A program made the translations under genes and the position numbers. This document shows positions 37,978 through 41,812 of a DNA stretch of 41,812 nt, piece by piece. The notes under the pieces are model-generated. The model saw only the letters and a program-made list of their open reading frames with translations, was not told where the DNA came from and searched no databases. The stretch comes from a virus: IMG/VR virus record IMGVR_UViG_3300001686_000011, positions 1-41,812 of that record; one strand, written 5' to 3'. Position 1 is the first letter of the stretch; each line of letters starts with the position of its first letter.

Positions 37978-38343
37978 ATGGGCTGGTGCAGCGCGACCGA
38001 GATCATGGACACGGCGTTGGAGGCAGCAGAGGCAGCGGTGGGAGCGGCCCTCGACGCGATCGAGTGGGGAGCGCAGCCCACCAGCCACGGTGAGCAGCTG
38101 GTGGACGACGCGCTACGGCCGTTCGTCGCCAAGCTGGCCGCGGTGCTGCGCGACAACGACTGGGACTGCATCGAGGAGTCGGACTACTTCGACCGATTCC
38201 AGCAGGAAATGCTCGGCTACGACGACAGCGAATACGCGGCATACCTGGTCGAACAGGTGAAGGACGCAGCCGACTACCAGTCCGGCGACCTGGAAAAGTG
38301 GACGGCAAAGCTCGCCGTGCACAAGCGGAAGATGGGAAACTGA
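37978..38343 (+). CDS. Hypothetical acidic 121-aa protein
   Basis: ATG 37978 is 1 base after the previous stop. MGWCSATEIMDTALEAAEAA starts a helical domain; the motif WDCIEESDYFDRFQQEMLGY resembles small actinophage proteins next to recombination genes. Acidic overall. Function unknown. Confidence 0.65.
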   Translation: MGWCSATEIMDTALEAAEAAVGAALDAIEWGAQPTSHGEQLVDDALRPFVAKLAAVLRDNDWDCIEESDYFDRFQQEMLGYDDSEYAAYLVEQVKDAADYQSGDLEKWTAKLAVHKRKMGN

Positions 38344-38345
38344 TC

Positions 38346-38939
38346 ATGAGCGCGTTGCAGGTGAGCGGTGTGTGCCGACTCGGGGCTGATCCCGATCTGC
38401 GGTTCACGCCGAGCGGGGCCGCGGTGTGTTCGGCACGGGCCGTATTCCAGGACCGCTACCAGGACAAGCAGAGCGGCGAGTGGAAGGACGGCGACACCAC
38501 CTGGGTTTCGCTGATCGGCTGGCGGCAGCTGGCGGAGAACATGGCGGAGTCGTTCAAAAAGGGCGACGACGTCATGGTCACCGGCACGCTGGTGGTCCGC
38601 GAGTACAAGAAGAACGACGGCACCCCCGGCTACGCGACCGAGGTCAAGGTGCGGGACATCGGCCCGTCGATCCGGTTCAGCGCGGCCAAGTCGGCGCGCG
38701 TCGACCGGCAGTACGACGGCCCGGCCGCCGGTCCGGCCGAAGACCCCTGGGACCGTGCGCCGGACGCGCGGCAGCAGGCGGCTAGCGCGCGGCCAAACCA
38801 GGGCCAGCAGGACGGCCCGCCGGCGCGCGGCCAGTGGCAGGCGTCCGGCCGGCCGGTGCAGCAGGCGGCCCGCTTCGATCCGGTGACCGGTCAGCCACTG
38901 GTTCCGGCCGGCGGCTTCGACGACGAGCCGCCGTTCTGA
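38346..38939 (+). CDS. ssb: Single-stranded DNA-binding protein
   Basis: This 197-aa SSB has an OB fold at residues 1-110 (VSGVCRLGADPDLRFTPSGA, then WVSLIGWRQLAENMAESFKK) and a Gly/Pro/Gln-rich linker. The C-terminus DDEPPF is the acidic tip used to bind partner proteins. Start ATG 38346 is 3 bases after the upstream gene. Confidence 0.93.
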   Translation: MSALQVSGVCRLGADPDLRFTPSGAAVCSARAVFQDRYQDKQSGEWKDGDTTWVSLIGWRQLAENMAESFKKGDDVMVTGTLVVREYKKNDGTPGYATEVKVRDIGPSIRFSAAKSARVDRQYDGPAAGPAEDPWDRAPDARQQAASARPNQGQQDGPPARGQWQASGRPVQQAARFDPVTGQPLVPAGGFDDEPPF

Positions 38940-39205
38940 TGGGTACTCCTCCTGGGCAGGTAGACCCGTTGATCACGGAGGCCGAGCGGGCACAGCTTGA
39001 CAACCTGTTCACCTATCACGCTCCGCACGGCGATCAGGTGGACCGATATGGCATCATCCGGGCGGCCGGGCGCGAGATGGCCCGAATGATCATGGCCTAC
39101 TCGTACGAAAGCGAGGAACGCGAACAGGCGTTGTTCGCTGTGCGGGCGGCTGTAATGTGGGCGAACGCCGGGATTGCCTGCAACGAGCCACCGGCCGATG
39201 GGTAG
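38939..39205 (+). CDS. Acb2/Tad1-like protein (possible cyclic-nucleotide sponge)
   Basis: This 88-aa protein reads FTYHAPHGDQVDRYGIIRAA and YESEEREQALFAVRAAVMWA then NAGIACNE, matching the small phage family with YHxP, RYxxIR and MWANAxIAxN. Family members (Acb2) form oligomers that bind cyclic di- and trinucleotides and so block CBASS and similar defences. Start overlaps ssb by 1 base (TGATG). Anti-defence function here is inferred. Confidence 0.75.
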   Translation: MGTPPGQVDPLITEAERAQLDNLFTYHAPHGDQVDRYGIIRAAGREMARMIMAYSYESEEREQALFAVRAAVMWANAGIACNEPPADG

Positions 39206-39377
39206 GCATCGCGTGTCCACCGGCCGCCATGGGGGTGGCGGCCGGTGGCGTGTACCTCGCGTCTTGCGGCATGCGACGGCGGGCCACCGGGCGTCGCCGG
39301 GGTGCATGGGATGGCTGCTTGTGGGCGTGGTGGTGCTGGTCGCACTGGTTGTTGACACCCCCCACATTGGGGCGTAG
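39198..39377 (+). CDS. Possible 59-aa single-TM protein
   Basis: ATG 39198 overlaps the Acb2-like stop by 8 bases. MGRHRVSTGRHGGGGRWRV is basic; near the C-terminus is a TM segment (GWLLVGVVVLVALVV) then DTPHIGA. The gene crosses a 12-bp hairpin and the next promoter, which lowers confidence; a shorter start at 39306 gives only the TM peptide. Confidence 0.35.
   Translation: MGRHRVSTGRHGGGGRWRVPRVLRHATAGHRASPGCMGWLLVGVVVLVALVVDTPHIGA
39217..39248 (+). terminator. 12-bp hairpin after Acb2-like gene
   Basis: CCACCGGCCGCC (39217-39228) pairs exactly with 39237-39248 around ATGGGGGT. It lies 11 bases after the Acb2-like stop. No U tract. It would end the ERF-SSB operon. Confidence 0.6.
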
Positions 39378-39380
39378 CGT
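39352..39380 (+). promoter_or_regulatory. Family promoter on plus strand TTGACA-17-TAGCGT
   Basis: TTGACA at 39352-39357 and TAGCGT at 39375-39380. It is the only plus-strand copy with a good -10. The next ATG (39387) is 6 bases after the -10, so the mRNA may be leaderless, with a GGAGG directly before the ATG. Confidence 0.8.
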
Positions 39381-39386
39381 GGAGGC

Positions 39387-39656
39387 ATGACGAAAACAGT
39401 GCTCGACCCCACGCTCCGCCTGGTCCAACAGCTGGCCGAGCAGGAAGTGACCCTGCGCGCCGTCGACCACACCGACAACGAGGGCGAACCGTGTGAGCAC
39501 TGTCAGATGCGTGGCCGCGCCAACACGGTCACCCTGTACGGGTACAACGGCGATGGCGAGCGCATCACCGCTGACTGCTGCGTGCACTGCGTCCCTGCCG
39601 TGGCCGGGGAGCACTTCCACCCGCTGTACGGCGTGCGCGCCGAGGTGGCCCGGTGA
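39387..39656 (+). CDS. 89-aa zinc-ribbon-like protein
   Basis: MTKTVLDPTLRLVQQLAEQE is helical, followed by CEHCQMRGRANTVTLYGYNG and then DCCVHC, a C-x2-C...C-C-x2-C site, and a C-terminal helix. First gene of an operon of seven small genes. Function unknown. Confidence 0.65.
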   Translation: MTKTVLDPTLRLVQQLAEQEVTLRAVDHTDNEGEPCEHCQMRGRANTVTLYGYNGDGERITADCCVHCVPAVAGEHFHPLYGVRAEVAR

Positions 39657-39847
39657 TCCGCTGGACACGCGAGCCTGCCAAGCCCGACGTCATCTGGACA
39701 CCGACGGGATGGTGGCGGGTCGCCGCCCCGGACGGCTCGCTGTGGTGTGAGACCAGCATCGAATCCGAGGCTCGGGACGCGGTTCGCCCCGGCGACAAGC
39801 TTCAACGGCTATGGGAAGCGCGACGCGAATGGCGGGATGCCGAGTGA
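39653..39847 (+). CDS. 64-aa hypothetical protein
   Basis: GTG 39653 in GTGA overlap. VIRWTREPAKPDVIWTPTGW is aromatic-rich and strand-like; the C-terminus is helical (KLQRLWEARREWRDAE). No family recognised. Confidence 0.55.
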   Translation: MIRWTREPAKPDVIWTPTGWWRVAAPDGSLWCETSIESEARDAVRPGDKLQRLWEARREWRDAE

Positions 39848-40101
39848 GCGACCTTGATCCCGCCACCGTTCCCGGCTTCCGAGAGGCCAGGGCCGCGCTG
39901 GACGGCCTAACGGAAGGCACCATGTCGGCGGACGATGTGGATCGGATCGTGGCCGTAGTGATGGGGATTTCCCGGCCGTACGTGCAGGCCGAGCTTCTCG
40001 CGGATGTCTCGGACTACCTGACCGAGCAGGGGCACCACGACCTGGCCAGCCTGCTCGACAATCTGAGTGCCGGCATCCAGAAGGCGGTTTACGGTGGCTG
40101 A
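39844..40101 (+). CDS. 85-aa hypothetical protein
   Basis: GTG 39844 in GTGA overlap. VSDLDPATVPGFREARAALD then VMGISRPYVQAELLADVSDY; helical throughout. No family recognised. Coupled to both neighbours. Confidence 0.55.
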   Translation: MSDLDPATVPGFREARAALDGLTEGTMSADDVDRIVAVVMGISRPYVQAELLADVSDYLTEQGHHDLASLLDNLSAGIQKAVYGG

Positions 40102-40246
40102 CGAACTGAAGCTGGCCGATATGGCAATCCGCCTGCTGGCATCGATCCGCGCGCTGGTCGATGAACCCCTTGACGATCCGAACAGCGACGAAGCTATCAC
40201 CATCTGCAAAATCCGGAAACTGCTGGGAGTCGAACGAGATGACTGA
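40094..40246 (+). CDS. 50-aa hypothetical protein
   Basis: GTG 40094 overlaps the previous gene by 8 bases and ends with an 8-base overlap into the next. It reads VADELKLADMAIRLLASIRA and ends CKIRKLLGVERDD. Two helices with an acidic link. Short, but coupling supports it. Confidence 0.5.
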   Translation: MADELKLADMAIRLLASIRALVDEPLDDPNSDEAITICKIRKLLGVERDD

Positions 40247-40913
40247 CGCGCTCATGACGTTGCAGATGGTGGCGGACACGCTGCCGGATCCGGTCGAGTT
40301 CCGCCGACGCGCCATGCAGGCGGCCCGCGACGGCTACGCCGCGGCTGTCGACGGGCAGGACGTGCGCACGCCCGAGGACACGGCGAGTGTTCAGCTGTCG
40401 CTGGCCCGTACTCGCGAGCTGGCCCAGCAGTACGCGGCCACCTTCACCGCAGTGGATAAGGAGCTGGCCAGATTCCAGCGCGACCAGCTCGAACTGCTGC
40501 CCGGTGGCCCGTCTGCCTTCAAGGTGGCGGACAGCGACGGCGACATTATCGTGCAGCTGGACACCTCGAATACCTACACCTTCGACGAGGGCCAGCTGCT
40601 GTTCGCGGTCGCCGCCGACACTGTGCGTGACGCGGTGCTCGACGAACTGATTCACGTGGTTGAGGACTCGGCCAGCTATGACGCGATGCGCACAGCTCTC
40701 GGGGAGCGTCTCGCGGTGCTGCTGGTGGGCATGGTGGAGTCGGTGGCGGCGATGGGTAGTTTGAAGATGCAGGTGACGAAGGTGAGGGCCTTCGCGGATC
40801 AGCTTCAGCGCAACGGTGATGGCGTGCTGGCCCGCGTGGTCCGTGACACGATCGTGCAGGAGAAGAACACCAAGTCCGGTGCGAAGTTCACCAGGAAGGA
40901 ACCGAAGTCGTGA
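40239..40913 (+). CDS. Hypothetical 224-aa protein
   Basis: ATG 40239. MTDALMTLQMVADTLPDPVE begins a helical domain; the centre is strand-rich (DGDIIVQLDTSNTYTFDEGQ). The C-terminus is helical and basic (FADQLQRNGDGVLARVVRDT). No family recognised; largest gene of the late right operon. Confidence 0.65.
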   Translation: MTDALMTLQMVADTLPDPVEFRRRAMQAARDGYAAAVDGQDVRTPEDTASVQLSLARTRELAQQYAATFTAVDKELARFQRDQLELLPGGPSAFKVADSDGDIIVQLDTSNTYTFDEGQLLFAVAADTVRDAVLDELIHVVEDSASYDAMRTALGERLAVLLVGMVESVAAMGSLKMQVTKVRAFADQLQRNGDGVLARVVRDTIVQEKNTKSGAKFTRKEPKS

Positions 40914-41401
40914 CCAACAGCCAGAAAGACAGCGGCTTGACCAATCTGCCCGCAGACGGACCGCACCCGGCCGGCGAAGCGCCGCCGTTCGACCCGAAGC
41001 CGCCGGTCGCTGTCGAGCAGGCGCAGCAGCCGAACGCGGCCGCCGCGTTCGCCGCCGAGCACGAGCGGCAGACCCGCGCGGCGCATGATGCCGAGATCGC
41101 GGCCGCCGGCGAGTCGACCAACATCGGCACCGACGGTGAGCCGCACTTCCTGAAGATGATCCCGCACGAGGGAGTCGACGCATCCGAGGGCGACCACAAC
41201 CCGGACGACTTCGATTACGTGTGTGGCTCGGACGGCCAGCCGTGGCCGTGCTCGCAGGCGCAGGAGTTGGAGCGCCAGGAGCAGGAGCGGCGCGGGGAGC
41301 AGCCGACGGCGGCCGGGCAGCCCAAGAACCTGTCCGACGCCGAGCACCTGGCGAACGAGTCGGCCGGAATCGCCGAGCAGGCCAGGGGGCCGCGGCCGTG
41401 A
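40910..41401 (+). CDS. Hypothetical 163-aa protein
   Basis: GTG 40910 in GTGA overlap. VTNSQKDSGLTNLPADGPHP is Pro-rich, then Ala/Glu helices, with DHNPDDFDYVCGSDGQPWPC and a Gln/Glu-rich C-terminus. Low complexity suggests intrinsic disorder. No family recognised. Confidence 0.6.
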   Translation: MTNSQKDSGLTNLPADGPHPAGEAPPFDPKPPVAVEQAQQPNAAAAFAAEHERQTRAAHDAEIAAAGESTNIGTDGEPHFLKMIPHEGVDASEGDHNPDDFDYVCGSDGQPWPCSQAQELERQEQERRGEQPTAAGQPKNLSDAEHLANESAGIAEQARGPRP

Positions 41402-41547
41402 CGGTTGCCGAGCTGGTCGAGCAGTTGGGCCGTTGCGATCAGGGCGCTGAGGTTCTGCTCTGGGCTGGCGACGGATTCCGTAGCGGCCTCGATGAGATCG
41501 ACAGCACCGATCAGGACCGCGTGGTTCTGGTCGGGTACCTCGGCTGA
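41398..41547 (+). CDS. 49-aa hypothetical protein
   Basis: GTG 41398 in GTGA overlap. VTVAELVEQLGRCDQGAEVL then a strand ending DRVVLVGYLG. Alternating helix and strands fit a small alpha/beta fold of unknown role. Confidence 0.5.
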   Translation: MTVAELVEQLGRCDQGAEVLLWAGDGFRSGLDEIDSTDQDRVVLVGYLG

Positions 41548-41792
41548 TGTCCGCCGAGCAGGTGGACAGAGTCGCCCGGTCGCTGCTGCGCTCTGAGATG
41601 CTGCTGCGCCTGCTCGACAGCGACCGCAGGCCAGCCACCGTGGAGCAGGTAGTGGCTGGCCTGCGGATCGAGCTGGCCTTGCAGCGCGACAACGTCTGGC
41701 TTCAGCTGAACGAGTTGGGCCTGCCTGTGCCAGACGCGCCACTACTGGCTTCCCGCCGGCACTTGCCGGCGAAGCCCGAGACGCTGTTCTAG
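41547..41792 (+). CDS. 81-aa hypothetical protein
   Basis: ATG 41547 overlaps the previous stop (TGATG). MSAEQVDRVARSLLRSEMLL is helical, with RPATVEQVVAGLRIELALQR and a Pro-rich end. No family recognised. Last gene; 20 bases remain in the window. Confidence 0.55.
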   Translation: MSAEQVDRVARSLLRSEMLLRLLDSDRRPATVEQVVAGLRIELALQRDNVWLQLNELGLPVPDAPLLASRRHLPAKPETLF

Positions 41793-41812
41793 TCGGCGCG
41801 GCCGGTGGCGCG

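Noticed and set aside
1-41812. CRISPR array, insertion sequence, integrase or attP
   Set aside because: No regularly spaced repeats, transposase or integrase motif was seen on either strand.

Overview
The window is 41.8 kb of a very GC-rich, almost fully coding tailed double-stranded DNA phage (or prophage). Lineage-typical capsid protease and portal proteins, many GTG starts with 4-base GTGA or ATGA overlaps, TTGACA/TANNNT promoters and strong G+C bias all suggest an actinobacterial host. No integrase, repressor or lysogeny module is recognisable. Tail genes are absent and probably lie beyond the left edge.

Layout. Two divergent gene blocks meet at about 34.9 kb, where two oppositely directed promoters overlap. 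Everything to the left is on the minus strand. In the direction of transcription it holds an HNH endonuclease, a winged-helix replication protein with four iteron-like repeats inside its gene, a helper-like ORF, a DnaB-type helicase, a GH25 lysozyme, a RusA resolvase and the small and large terminase. A 17 kb tract of tiny genes follows (27-10 kb), many encoding Cys-rich zinc-ribbon-like or single-TM proteins. The head module closes the arm: portal with a MuF-like end, a capsid protease carrying a 2H-phosphoesterase-like segment, and the major capsid protein. To the right, plus-strand genes encode an HTH protein, an ERF annealing protein, SSB, an Acb2/Tad1-like protein and about ten small unknowns.

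Regulation. The most striking feature is a family of at least fifteen near-identical promoters, GTGTTGACACCC then TANNNT at 17-18 bp spacing. They break the small-gene tract into short operons. The -35 is embedded in the imperfect palindrome GGTGT-CA-ACACC, in one case a perfect 34-bp palindrome, so one dimeric protein could plausibly control the whole set. Several genes expressed from these promoters look leaderless.

Noncoding RNA. One family promoter (12347-12375) reads into about 960 bases with no convincing gene. This stretch is full of strong hairpins and tRNA-like fragments and ends in a terminator-like stem. A second promoter (18515-18543) starts within 1-2 nt of a roughly 178-nt RNA closed by a 19-bp helix. 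These are the best candidates for undescribed elements.

Possible counter-defence genes. These are a 224-aa protein with a RHIM/BASS3-like amyloid-signalling motif directly upstream of the large RNA, the Acb2/Tad1-like protein after ssb, and the 2H-phosphoesterase-like segment in the protease. All roles are inferred from sequence read by eye; no database search was possible.
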